This document shows positions 1-7,464 of a stretch of DNA of 64,000 bases, in pieces. The stretch comes from an uncultured Collinsella sp. (GTDB taxonomy: Bacteria > Actinomycetota > Coriobacteriia > Coriobacteriales > Coriobacteriaceae). The notes beneath the pieces are model-generated. The model worked only from the letters and a program-made list of their open reading frames with translations. It was not told the origin of the DNA and made no database searches. The stretch covers positions 71,589 through 135,588 of the forward strand of contig UQWS01000004.1 in the NCBI GenBank assembly GCA_900544875.1, in the 5' to 3' direction. A program made the position numbers and the translations under genes. Positions within the stretch are counted from its first letter, which is position 1. Each line of letters begins with the position of its first letter.

Positions 1-157
1 TCACGCCGATGGCCACAATCAACAGCACAAGTGCCGCTGCCGCCAGTCCAGCAAGCGCAAACATCACGCCAATGCTCACAGCAATAACCGAGAGCAGCAG
101 CAAACCGCACCCGCATCCACCCGGACTATATACGGCAGGCTGTCGGCGTCGCCTCAT
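1..157 (-). CDS. small membrane protein, partial (runs off the left edge)
   Basis: The frame opens with ATG at 157 on the minus strand after a G-rich ribosome-binding site (GGGGGTGG) and continues out of the window without a stop. The visible 52 residues start MRRRRQPAVYSPGGCGCG and then become almost wholly hydrophobic (LLLLSVIAVSIGVMFALAGL), with a further Ala/Leu/Val stretch, so at least one and probably two membrane segments follow a basic, inside-facing N-terminus. No family is recognisable from this fragment. It lies 30 bp downstream of higA on the same strand and could be the last gene of that transcript. Confidence 0.55.
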   Translation of the reverse strand, partial: MRRRRQPAVYSPGGCGCGLLLLSVIAVSIGVMFALAGLAAAALVLLIVAIGV

Positions 158-186
158 CGTCACGCCACCCCCATCATCTCTGAGCA

Positions 187-528
187 CTACAGCGCAATGG
201 CCTGCTGAACAGGAACGATCTTATCGAGTTCCGGTTCGATCCGCCTTTTCTCGGCCTCAAGGTCAAACGCCACCTGAGCGCGCAGCCAATAACCATCCGT
301 CAGGCCAAAATAACGGCAAAGACGGAGGTCGGTGTCGGCCGTCACGCGACGTTTTCCCAAGACAATCTGCCCGATACGCTGAGCCGGAATCCCGGTCTCT
401 TTCGCAAGGCGATATTGAGAAATGCCCATGGGAACAAGAAACTCCTCTTTGAGAAGCTCACCAGGAGTCACTGGCGACAGCAAATCGGACGAGGTCTCAT
501 CACTTGTGATAATCGACGATTTCGACAT
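187..528 (-). CDS. higA: HigA-type antitoxin, XRE family
   Basis: A 113-residue protein with the HigA/VapI layout: a short N-terminal lead, then a helix-turn-helix from about residue 20 (PGELLKEEFLVPMGISQYRL, AQRIGQIVLGKRRVTADTDL) and the family's C-terminal LCRYFGLTDGYWLRAQVAFD stretch. HigA neutralises HigB and represses the pair through its HTH. A longer frame opens at 603, but that extension lies inside higB; the ATG at 528 gives a normal-length HigA and a 29-bp overlap with the toxin gene, typical of translationally coupled toxin-antitoxin pairs. Assignment of the pair is firm from both protein sequences and gene order (toxin first), though activity is not shown. Confidence 0.88.
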   Translation of the reverse strand: MSKSSIITSDETSSDLLSPVTPGELLKEEFLVPMGISQYRLAKETGIPAQRIGQIVLGKRRVTADTDLRLCRYFGLTDGYWLRAQVAFDLEAEKRRIEPELDKIVPVQQAIAL

Positions 529-781
529 TCCAAGCCATCTCCTGTCTCCACTCAAAACAGACCCGATAGCGCTCGTTAACACGGATGCTATATTGACCGG
601 CACGATCGCCCTTCAAAGCTTCCAGGCGATTGCCCGGCGGAACGCGAAGATCATCAAGCGAAGCACAAACCTGCAGTTGGCGAATCTTCCTCAACGCAAC
701 ACGCTCAAAGGGCACGAACCTCCTGACCCGCACACCCATGGCAAAGCGTTCGGTATCCTCATCTTCATACGATGCAATCAT
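500..781 (-). CDS. higB: HigB-type toxin, RelE/ParE superfamily
   Basis: A 93-residue basic protein of HigB size. The conserved core is visible: LDDLRVPPGNRLEALKGDR, then QYSIRVNERYRVCFEWR, which matches the HigB signature of a loop after helix 2 and the RVNxxYRVxF strand. HigB proteins are ribosome-dependent mRNA interferases; that function is inferred from the family. The gene comes first in the operon with an AAGG ribosome-binding site about 8 nt before ATG 781, and its end overlaps higA. A palindromic operator sits just upstream at 793-805, consistent with autoregulation. Confidence 0.88.
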   Translation of the reverse strand: MIASYEDEDTERFAMGVRVRRFVPFERVALRKIRQLQVCASLDDLRVPPGNRLEALKGDRAGQYSIRVNERYRVCFEWRQEMAWNVEIVDYHK

Positions 782-789
782 AGTATCGC

Positions 790-840
790 CTTACGTTAGT
801 AACGTCAAACGTTTCTATAGACTTACATCTCTATTATATC
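790..840 (-). promoter_or_regulatory. higBA promoter and likely HigA operator
   Basis: A perfect inverted repeat ACGTTA-G-TAACGT lies at 793-805, only 11 bp before the higB start codon, and a further ACGTTT half-site follows at 809-814. On the minus strand a consensus -10 box TATAAT lies at 833-838; no strong -35 is seen. The palindrome between -10 and start codon is where HigA-type repressors usually bind. The operator role is inferred from position and symmetry. Confidence 0.55.
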
Positions 841-883
841 GTACGTTTGTTCGTGTTTTCTAGAACAAATAGTCCTTCACACC

Positions 884-2071
884 TTAGTCAAGCAAAAGCA
901 ATCGTTTGTAGACATCGAGGCCCTTGAGTAGAATTTCCTCGTCAAAGAGCATGCTATCGGTATGCAGAGCGCTTGTGGCATAGGCGGGGCAGCCATCCGA
1001 ATCACTCGGGTTGTCTTGGTCCTCTGGCATACCCGTGCCCAGCAGGAAAAACACGCCCGGCAGATGGCGCTGATAGAACGCGAAATCCTCGGCGATCAGC
1101 AGCGGCTCGTCCACGAGCTGCAATTCGGGCAGAGCGGGCGCGATTCGGGCAAACAACTCAGGGTCGTTATCGACCGGTGGATAGCCCTCGGCAAAGTCAA
1201 GATCATACGTGCAGCCCGTTGCGGTGCACGCCTCGTCGAGCACACGGCGTACGCCTTCGCGCGCACGGTCGAACATGTCGTCCGTAAACACACGTAGGCT
1301 GCCGGCAACATGGGCCTCCCCCGCCACCGCGTTGCAGACGGTACCGGCCTGCAGCAGACCAAACTTACCGATACAGGGCTCGTCGGTGCCCAGCTCGTCC
1401 ATCAGCTCGCGCTCGGCAACCAAAAACTTCGCTGCCGCCAACGCGGCATCGTGCGACTCCCCAACCGGCACACCATAGGTCTTAGCGATGTGGATGCTCG
1501 TACCGTGAATATGGATATGCGTCTCGCTCGAACGCGCCAGCAGCGGACCGGAACAACTCGCCAACGTGCCGGCAGGCAGATCGGGCCACACATGGAAGCC
1601 AAAAATGCGGTCGGCCCCATAGCGCTCGAACACACCACTCTCGCATACCGTCTTGGCACCACCGGTCGTTTCCTCGGCCGGCTGGAACACAAAGAGAACG
1701 TTGCGCCTAATGGCGCCCGGCTGTTCGCGAATCGTACGGTCGACATACGTCGCGGCGGCAAGCGCCATGGCCATATGTCCGTCATGTCCGCAAGCGTGCA
1801 TCTTGCCGGGATGGGTCGAGGCAAAGGCCGCTCCCGTCGCCTCCGCGATGGGCAGCGCATCCATATCGGCGCGAATCGCCGTGGCATGCGCGGCATCAAC
1901 GCCGGCGTCGAAGAAAGCACAGACGCAGTTGGGGCACGGATGGGTCACTTCGCAGGTGAGCGGTGCCAACACACCCTCGATATAGGCAATGGTTTGCGGA
2001 AGATCGAAATCGAGCTCCGGAATGCGATGGAGATCGCGGCGATAGCGACGGAGTTCTTGGAGCTCGGTCAT
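884..2071 (-). CDS. M20 family amidohydrolase, probable N-acetyl-diaminopimelate deacetylase
   Basis: A 395-residue M20D zinc amidohydrolase. Metal-binding motifs are in order: RADMDALPI (about 68-76), HACGHDGHM (92-100, the Cys/His pair), PAEETTGG (131-138) and a C-terminal AEDFAFY. M20D members hydrolyse N-acyl amino acids, including hippurate, IAA conjugates and N-acetyl-LL-DAP. It is divergent from an operon with DapA, DapB and tetrahydrodipicolinate N-acetyltransferase, whose pathway needs exactly such a deacetylase, so that role is the best guess, though substrate cannot be read from sequence. ATG 2071 is chosen because it has an AAGGG ribosome-binding site and starts at the family's usual N-terminus; an upstream frame to 2155 looks untranslated. 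Confidence 0.8.
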   Translation of the reverse strand: MTELQELRRYRRDLHRIPELDFDLPQTIAYIEGVLAPLTCEVTHPCPNCVCAFFDAGVDAAHATAIRADMDALPIAEATGAAFASTHPGKMHACGHDGHMAMALAAATYVDRTIREQPGAIRRNVLFVFQPAEETTGGAKTVCESGVFERYGADRIFGFHVWPDLPAGTLASCSGPLLARSSETHIHIHGTSIHIAKTYGVPVGESHDAALAAAKFLVAERELMDELGTDEPCIGKFGLLQAGTVCNAVAGEAHVAGSLRVFTDDMFDRAREGVRRVLDEACTATGCTYDLDFAEGYPPVDNDPELFARIAPALPELQLVDEPLLIAEDFAFYQRHLPGVFFLLGTGMPEDQDNPSDSDGCPAYATSALHTDSMLFDEEILLKGLDVYKRLLLLD

Positions 2072-2181
2072 AGAGGATCCCTTCGTGAGGCACATCTGTT
2101 GCAACTTATTGTGATACAGGATTGTGGCGCACATGTTTCCAGCATATCCCTGCATTTTTTAAACGTTATATACGAATACTC

Positions 2182-2210
2182 TTGTTTGGTAAAGTGCAAC
2201 GTGATAGGGT
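2182..2210 (+). promoter_or_regulatory. candidate promoter of the lysine operon
   Basis: TTGTTT at 2182-2187 and TAGGGT at 2205-2210 are separated by exactly 17 bp and sit just before the riboswitch aptamer, so transcription would begin close to the first aptamer stem. The boxes are imperfect; placement is the main support. Confidence 0.4.
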
Positions 2211-2214
2211 CTTT

Positions 2215-2362
2215 ACCACTTGATAGAGGCGCGGGCACGAAGAGCCGCGGGCGAGCCGGCAGGCTTTGACCCCGTGGGGAGGCGAAACCCGCCGAACTGG
2301 GTTTTACGGGCACGAACAACCTGGTGGGCCTGTGGGAAACACCCACAGGACTGTCTGCAGCA
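2215..2362 (+). promoter_or_regulatory. lysine riboswitch (L-box) aptamer
   Basis: The hallmark L-box segments appear in order. GATAGAGGCGCG (2222-2233) corresponds to the conserved GAUAGAGGUGCG. A GAGGCGAAACCCGCCGAA segment (2279-2296) corresponds to the GGGAGC..CGCCGAAG region. A stable stem CCTGTGGG/CCCACAGG lies at 2329-2336 and 2342-2349, and GACTGTC (2349-2355) matches the closing GCUGUCA. The element immediately precedes lysA-dapA-dapB-dapH, a genuine L-box target. Lysine binding would lower expression by family precedent. A covariance-model search (Rfam RF00168) would settle it. Confidence 0.85.
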
Positions 2363-2371
2363 ATGCGGGAG

Positions 2372-2436
2372 CGCTATCCGGACATTGGGTCCACGTTATG
2401 CGGATTCGATGCGCAGATGGCGCCGTCTGGATAGCG
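2372..2436 (+). promoter_or_regulatory. probable riboswitch expression platform (hairpin at the ribosome-binding site)
   Basis: CGCTATCCGGAC (2372-2383) pairs with GTCTGGATAGCG (2425-2436), leaving one G-U pair. The 3' arm runs directly into the GAGGT ribosome-binding site (2436-2440) of the lysA start at 2450. No run of T follows, so this is not a typical terminator; control of ribosome access is more likely. The CTATC of the 5' arm could alternatively pair with GATAG inside the aptamer's first stem, which would link ligand binding to this hairpin. The switching mechanism is inferred. Confidence 0.5.
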
Positions 2437-2449
2437 AGGTTTACGGGAC

Positions 2450-4759
2450 ATGGCATTGACCCCCAACGAGGCATATGCGGCCAAGCAGCCGTTTGTGGAC
2501 AAAGAGACACTCGAGCATATCGTCGAGCAGTTCCCCACGCCGTTTCATCTATACGACGAGGCGGGCATCCGCCGCAACATGCAAGAAGTGCGCGACGCCT
2601 TTGCATGGAACCCGGGCTTTAAGGAATACTTTGCCGTCAAGGCCAACCCCAACCCGGCGCTCATCTCCATTCTCAACGAATACGGCTGCGGCTGCGATTG
2701 CTCGAGCTATACCGAGCTCATGATCGCCCGTTTGCTGGGTATCACGGGACACGACATCATGTTCTCGTCCAACGACACGCCGGCTGCCGACTTTGAGCTC
2801 GCCGACAAGCTGGGTGCCATCGTCAACTTTGACGACATCAGCCACATCGAGTTCTTTGAGCGCGTTGCGGGGCCCATCCCCAAGACGGTCAGCTGCCGCT
2901 TTAATCCAGGCGGCCTGTTCCAGCTCTCCAACGGCATCATGGACAACCCGGGCGACTCCAAATATGGCATGACCACCGAGCAGCTCTTCGAGGCCTTCCG
3001 CATGCTCAAGGCCAAGGGTGCCGAGGACTTTGGCATCCACGCATTCCTTGCCAGCAACACTGTCACCAACGACTACTACCCCAAGCTCGCGCGCATCCTC
3101 TTTGAGCTTGCCGTACGCCTGGAGCGCGAGACCGGCGCACACGTCGCCTTCATCAATCTGTCCGGCGGCGTCGGCATCCCCTACCTGCCCGAGCAGCAGG
3201 CCAACGACATTCGCGCCATCGGCGAGGGAGTACACGCGGCATACGACGAGATCCTGGTTCCCGCCGGCATGGACGATGTGGCCATCTGCACCGAGATGGG
3301 CCGCTTTATGATGGGCCCCTACGGCTGCCTGGTCACCAAGGCTATCCACGAGAAGCAAATCTACAAGGACTATATCGGCGTGGACGCCAGTGCCGTCGAC
3401 CTCATTCGTCCCGCCATGTATGGCGCTTACCACCACATCACGGTGATGGGTCAGCCGGGCGGCGCCGACAAGGCCACAGCGCCCGTCACGAACACCTATG
3501 ACATCACGGGCAACCTATGCGAGAACAACGACAAGTTCGCTATCGATCGCGAGCTGCCGCATATCGACATGGGTGACCTGCTTGTAATCCACGATACCGG
3601 CGCGCATGGCTACTCCATGGGCTACAACTACAACGGCCGTCTGCGCTCCGCCGAGGTCCTGCTGCGCCCCGATGGCTCGGCCGACCTCATCCGTCGCGCC
3701 GAGCGCCCGGGCGACTACTTTGCCACGCTCGACGTGCTGCCGTGCGGCCGAGAGTTGCTGGCCAAGTCGCGCGCCGAAAGTGCCCGCCGCCGCGCTCAGG
3801 ACGAGCGCCTGGCCGTCGCCGCTCAGTGGAACAAACGCATCCAGATCGCGGAAGCGAAGGAGAAGAACATGGACATCCGCAATCTCGAGGGTTCAATCGT
3901 CGCCCTTGTCACGCCGTTTAAAAAGGACGGCAGTGTCGACTTTGACGCGCTCGAGCGCCTTATCGATTTCCACCTGCAAAATGGCACCGACGCCATCCTC
4001 ACCCTGGGCACCACCGGAGAGAGTGCCACGATGACCGACGACGAGGACAACTCCGTTGTCGCCGCAGTGGTCAAGCAGGTTGCGGGCCGAGTCCCCGTTA
4101 TTGCCGGCTCGGGCTCTAACTCCACGCAGACCATGCTCACTAAGTCGCTCACTTACCAGGGCCTGGGCGCCGATGGTCTGCTGCTCATTACCCCCTACTA
4201 CAACAAGTCTAACGAAGAGGGCATCTACCAGCACTTTAAGACCGTGGCCGACGCCGTGGACATCCCCTGCATTCTGTACAACATCCCCGGCCGCTGTGGC
4301 TGCGGCATCAGCGAGCGCAACGTAGAGCGCTTGGCCGCGCACCCCAACATCATGGGCATCAAGGAGGCCTCGGGCAACGTCGCCTACGCGGCCAAGATCG
4401 CCCACCTGCTGTCAGACGACTTCCGCATGTACTCGGGCGAGGATGCCCTCACCGTGCCGCTCATGAGCCTAGGCGCTTCGGGTACCATCAGCGTGTGGGC
4501 AGACGTTCAGCCGCAGCTCGTGCACGACATGTGCCGTGCCTATCTGGACGGCGACGTGGAGCGCGCCCGCGATATCCAGATTGCCGGTCAGCCGCTCATC
4601 AACGCCCTCTTTAGTGAGGTCAACCCCATCCCCGTCAAAGAGGCGCTCGCTCAGATGGGTATGATCGAGGCAAACTACCGTATGCCGCTGTGCCCCATGG
4701 CCAACGACACGCGCGCTGCACTTACCGATGCTTTGAAGGGAGCTGGTCTGCTTGATTAA
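2450..4759 (+). CDS. lysA: fused diaminopimelate decarboxylase (LysA) - 4-hydroxy-tetrahydrodipicolinate synthase (DapA)
   Basis: One uninterrupted 769-residue frame holds two complete enzymes. Residues 1 to about 440 are a fold-type III PLP decarboxylase: pyridoxal lysine in FAVKANPNP (K64), LSGGVGIPY, CTEMGR and the C-terminal GAHGYSMGYNYNGR. This is LysA, the last step to lysine. After a charged linker, residues 474-769 are a full DapA: TLGTTGES, ITPYYNKSNEEG, ILYNIPGR and the Schiff-base lysine in GIKEASGN. This is the first committed step. No stop separates them, yet an AAGGAG and ATG at 3857-3871 could also start DapA alone. The gene is led by a lysine riboswitch and overlaps dapB by 8 bp. 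Whether both a fusion and free DapA are made is open. Confidence 0.92.
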   Translation: MALTPNEAYAAKQPFVDKETLEHIVEQFPTPFHLYDEAGIRRNMQEVRDAFAWNPGFKEYFAVKANPNPALISILNEYGCGCDCSSYTELMIARLLGITGHDIMFSSNDTPAADFELADKLGAIVNFDDISHIEFFERVAGPIPKTVSCRFNPGGLFQLSNGIMDNPGDSKYGMTTEQLFEAFRMLKAKGAEDFGIHAFLASNTVTNDYYPKLARILFELAVRLERETGAHVAFINLSGGVGIPYLPEQQANDIRAIGEGVHAAYDEILVPAGMDDVAICTEMGRFMMGPYGCLVTKAIHEKQIYKDYIGVDASAVDLIRPAMYGAYHHITVMGQPGGADKATAPVTNTYDITGNLCENNDKFAIDRELPHIDMGDLLVIHDTGAHGYSMGYNYNGRLRSAEVLLRPDGSADLIRRAERPGDYFATLDVLPCGRELLAKSRAESARRRAQDERLAVAAQWNKRIQIAEAKEKNMDIRNLEGSIVALVTPFKKDGSVDFDALERLIDFHLQNGTDAILTLGTTGESATMTDDEDNSVVAAVVKQVAGRVPVIAGSGSNSTQTMLTKSLTYQGLGADGLLLITPYYNKSNEEGIYQHFKTVADAVDIPCILYNIPGRCGCGISERNVERLAAHPNIMGIKEASGNVAYAAKIAHLLSDDFRMYSGEDALTVPLMSLGASGTISVWADVQPQLVHDMCRAYLDGDVERARDIQIAGQPLINALFSEVNPIPVKEALAQMGMIEANYRMPLCPMANDTRAALTDALKGAGLLD
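3857..3871 (+). promoter_or_regulatory. dapA: internal ribosome-binding site and ATG for the DapA part
   Basis: Inside the fused frame a strong AAGGAG (3857-3862) lies 6 nt before an ATG (3869-3871) in the same frame, exactly at the usual DapA N-terminus (MDIRNLEGSIVALVTPF). This suggests the two genes were once separate and that free DapA (296 residues, 3869-4759) may still be translated. An in-frame fusion caused by loss of the lysA stop codon would look the same. Confidence 0.6.
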
Positions 4760-5492
4760 GACCGTCATTATGGGAACGGGCCGCATGGGCTCGCTCATCC
4801 GCACTACCGCCGAGGGCATTGTCAACGCCGCTGGAGAGGCCGTTTTTGACATCGTCGCCCAGATCGGCTTCGACTTGTCCGAGCTCGAGAACGCCCCAGC
4901 AGCCGACGTCATCATCGACTTCTCGAACGTTGCGGCCTTCAATGCTGTCGTCGCCTATGTCGAGCGCACGGGCGCGGCGTTGGTCTCGGGCACCACGGGC
5001 TACACGCCCGAGCAGATGGATCGCCTGCGCGAGCTGGGTCAGAACGCCCGCGTCATGCACTCCGGCAATTACTCCATCGGCATCGCGGCCCTGCGTCATC
5101 TGGTGGCACAGGCCACGCGTGAGCTGCCCGGCTTTGACTGCGAGATTGTCGAGACGCACCACAACCAAAAGGCCGACGCCCCCAGCGGCACCGCGAAGCT
5201 GCTGCTCGACGCCGTCGTCGAAGCCGAGCCCGAGGCAGGTTACCACCCCGTCTATGGCCGCGAGGGCATGTGCGGCGCACGCGACCCCAAGGAGATCGGC
5301 ATGCACTCGCTGCGCGGTGGCACTGTCGCCGGCGTGCACGAGGTGAGTTTCTTTGGCCAGGACGAGGAGGTCACGCTCACACACCGTGCCACGAGCCGCC
5401 AGATCTTTGTCAACGGCGCCCTGGCCGCCGCCCAGAAGCTCATCACCCGCGACCCCGGCTTCTACACCTTCGACCAGGTCATGTTTGCCTAA
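4752..5492 (+). CDS. dapB: 4-hydroxy-tetrahydrodipicolinate reductase
   Basis: A 246-residue DapB that reduces HTPA with NAD(P)H in DAP/lysine synthesis. Visible are the N-terminal Rossmann GTGRMGSL (residues 8-15), IDFSN, SGTTGY, the active-site VETHHNQKADAPSGTA with its His-His and Lys, and the C-terminal R-ATSRQIFVNGALAA. The start is TTG 4752, overlapping the stop of the upstream gene by 8 bp, with AAGGGAG about 9 nt upstream; the next in-frame ATG (4770) has no ribosome-binding site and would cut into the nucleotide-binding strand. Slightly shorter than the usual 265-270 residues, as in many Gram-positives. Confidence 0.93.
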   Translation: MIKTVIMGTGRMGSLIRTTAEGIVNAAGEAVFDIVAQIGFDLSELENAPAADVIIDFSNVAAFNAVVAYVERTGAALVSGTTGYTPEQMDRLRELGQNARVMHSGNYSIGIAALRHLVAQATRELPGFDCEIVETHHNQKADAPSGTAKLLLDAVVEAEPEAGYHPVYGREGMCGARDPKEIGMHSLRGGTVAGVHEVSFFGQDEEVTLTHRATSRQIFVNGALAAAQKLITRDPGFYTFDQVMFA

Positions 5493-5531
5493 CCAGGTAT
5501 CAACCGTATCCACGAAAAGGAGAAACAGCAT

Positions 5532-6251
5532 ATGAGTAACGCAGCCGAGATGGATGCACAGGAGATTATCAACTACATCGCCACCGCGCCCAAGAAAACG
5601 CCCGTCAAACTGTACGTGCGCGAAAAGCCGGGCATGAAGGTCCAGTGGGGCAATGCGCACGTCTACGGCGGTCATCGCGGCAAGACCGTCTTTGGTAACT
5701 GGGATGAGCTTAAGACCATCCTGGTCGCCAATGCCGATTCCATCGACTACTACGACGTAGAGAACGACTGCCGCAACTCCGCCGTGCCCATGCTCGACCT
5801 CAAGGGCATCAACGCCCGCATCGAGCCGGGCGCAATCATCCGCGACCGCGTCGAGATCGGCGATCGCGCCGTCATCATGATGGGTGCCATCATCAACATC
5901 GGCTCCGTCATCGGCGAAGGCTCCATGATCGATATGGGCGCCGTGCTGGGCGGCCGCGCCACCGTGGGTAAGAACTGCCACATCGGCGCCGGCACCGTGT
6001 TGGCAGGCGTCGTAGAGCCCGCCAGCGCCACGCCCGTCATCATCGAGGACGATGTCATGATCGGCGCCAACGCCGTGGTCCTGGAGGGCGTGCACGTAGG
6101 CAAGGGCGCCGTCGTTGCCGCCGGCGCCGTGTGCGTCGAGGACGTCCCCGTCGGCGCCGTCGTGGCCGGTGTCCCCGCCCGCGTCATCAAGATGCGCGAC
6201 GAGAAGACCGACAGCAAGACCGGTCTCGAGGAAGGCTTACGCCGGCTCTAG
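5532..6251 (+). CDS. dapH: 2,3,4,5-tetrahydropyridine-2,6-dicarboxylate N-acetyltransferase
   Basis: A 239-residue left-handed beta-helix acyltransferase of the DapH/YkuQ type. The N-terminal ~90 residues are the DapH-specific domain ([31 protein letters not shown]). From about residue 93 hexapeptide repeats run to the end ([57 protein letters not shown]). It acetylates tetrahydrodipicolinate, so this organism uses the acetylase branch of DAP synthesis. ATG 5532 follows AAGGAG by 8 nt; the gap from dapB is 39 bp and a terminator follows at 6290, closing the operon. Confidence 0.92.
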   Translation: MSNAAEMDAQEIINYIATAPKKTPVKLYVREKPGMKVQWGNAHVYGGHRGKTVFGNWDELKTILVANADSIDYYDVENDCRNSAVPMLDLKGINARIEPGAIIRDRVEIGDRAVIMMGAIINIGSVIGEGSMIDMGAVLGGRATVGKNCHIGAGTVLAGVVEPASATPVIIEDDVMIGANAVVLEGVHVGKGAVVAAGAVCVEDVPVGAVVAGVPARVIKMRDEKTDSKTGLEEGLRRL

Positions 6252-6289
6252 AGGCGTGTCAACCTGCAAGGAAATGCAGTTCTAAGCAA

Positions 6290-6322
6290 AAAGGCCGAAG
6301 CTCCATTGGGGCTTCGGCCTTT
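6290..6322. terminator. bidirectional rho-independent terminator after dapH
   Basis: AAAGGCCGAAGC (6290-6301) and GCTTCGGCCTTT (6311-6322) form a perfect 12-bp stem with a 9-nt loop, followed by TGTTTTT on the plus strand and preceded by an A-run that gives a T-run on the minus strand. It lies between the convergent dapH and ndpA ends and can serve both. Confidence 0.9.
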
Positions 6323-6348
6323 GTTTTTCTGCAGCGTCCAAGCGCAGT

Positions 6349-7353
6349 TTATCGATTCTCAATTGACCCGATGTTCTTGAGCTCGATGGAGATGAGGCCG
6401 TTGGGCTCGTTGACAAACTCGATGTACTCAGAGTTCGAACCCATCTCGGCCGGGAAGCTGATCTCGATGCCCGTGTCGGTACGGATCTTGTGGTTGCGCA
6501 CCGCCGCACGCTCGACCTGCTTGCGCTCCACGGGCACACGCTCGGGCACCTTCTCTTCGGTCAGCGCCGCGCGTACGCTCTCCTTGATGACCGGCTCGTC
6601 CTCAAAGACCTCATCGACGATATCCCAGGGCGGCAGCTCCTCGTCATCCTCAACCTTCTCGGCAACGGCAGCCTTAACCTTAGCGAGCGCTACGGCCGTA
6701 TTGGCACCGTGCTCCTCGGCGACTTCCTCGACCACGCGCGTCACGGTGTCGATGACCTCCTTGCCCGACACGCCCGTATCGCACTGCAGCAGACCGTCGG
6801 GAATGAGCATGCGGTCTTCGCCGGCAATCTTGCGCTTCTTGTCCACATAGCCGATCTCCATGGTGCTCGCACGCACGATGGCATAGCTTGGCACCTTTTG
6901 GGAAGGATTCGGCAGGATAGCATAGTGGCGCGCGATGTCGTTGCGTACCTCGCCCTCCTCGCGGCCCACCTCGTGCATAAAGGCCTGCTTGGAGCCCAGC
7001 AGCATCACGGCAAACCAGCGGGCATCCTCATCGTCGTCAAAGTCGGCCACGAGCACATCGGTGGACTCGGCTTTTTCGGCCTTGGTAAGCTCGGAGGAAA
7101 TGAACTCCGCAATCTGCTGCGACAGGTCTACGAACTCGCGCTCGCCAAAGAAATAGCCCTTGAGCTCGCCGCCAAACGCAGAGTTCTCGGCAAACGCGGC
7201 GCGTTTATTGTCGGCCGAGGTACGTGCGCGGCGCAGATGCGTGGTCACGAAGTTGCGCACGGTACGGCTCTCGATATCGAGCTCGCGCTGGCTCATAACG
7301 TTGACGGCAGAGTCAAAGTCCAGGATATGCAGAATCGCATGATTGATTTTCAT
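6349..7353 (-). CDS. nucleoid-associated protein, NdpA/YejK family
   Basis: A 334-residue protein of the 37-kDa nucleoid-associated family (PF04245). Support is the family-typical N-terminus MKINHAILHILDFDSAVNV, central ARWFAVMLLGSKQAFMHEV and LPNPSQKVPSYAIV, and C-terminal ELKNIGSIENR. YejK binds DNA and is reported on the nucleoid in Proteobacteria; some phage-defence loci use relatives. I chose ATG 7353 because the family begins MxIxxAILHxLD; ATG 7362 adds three residues and is equally possible. Single gene, convergent with the lysine operon and downstream of the Mbeg1-like gene. Confidence 0.85.
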   Translation of the reverse strand: MKINHAILHILDFDSAVNVMSQRELDIESRTVRNFVTTHLRRARTSADNKRAAFAENSAFGGELKGYFFGEREFVDLSQQIAEFISSELTKAEKAESTDVLVADFDDDEDARWFAVMLLGSKQAFMHEVGREEGEVRNDIARHYAILPNPSQKVPSYAIVRASTMEIGYVDKKRKIAGEDRMLIPDGLLQCDTGVSGKEVIDTVTRVVEEVAEEHGANTAVALAKVKAAVAEKVEDDEELPPWDIVDEVFEDEPVIKESVRAALTEEKVPERVPVERKQVERAAVRNHKIRTDTGIEISFPAEMGSNSEYIEFVNEPNGLISIELKNIGSIENR

Positions 7354-7428
7354 ATACGGCATTCCGTTCTAGATTGAATTGAGCACGAACCAGTATAGCG
7401 GTCGAGCCCGCCCCAGGCGCATCGAAGA

Positions 7429-7461
7429 TTGGTGCATCGGGGACAGGTTGCTTTGCACCAA
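7429..7461. repeat. short palindromic repeat, GGGACAGGTT core (copy 1)
   Basis: TTGGTGCA (7429-7436) and TGCACCAA (7454-7461) are perfect inverted arms around a core containing GGGGACAGGTTGCTT. A near-identical copy sits on the other side of the gene at 7465-8625. See also 34288 and 35019, where the core is kept but the arms differ. Confidence 0.75.
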
Positions 7462-7464
7462 TGG

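Noticed and set aside
4722..6095. 457-codon minus-strand frame over dapB and dapH
   Set aside because: Asp/Gly/His-rich translation typical of antisense to Val/Ile/Gly-rich genes; both plus-strand enzymes are certain.
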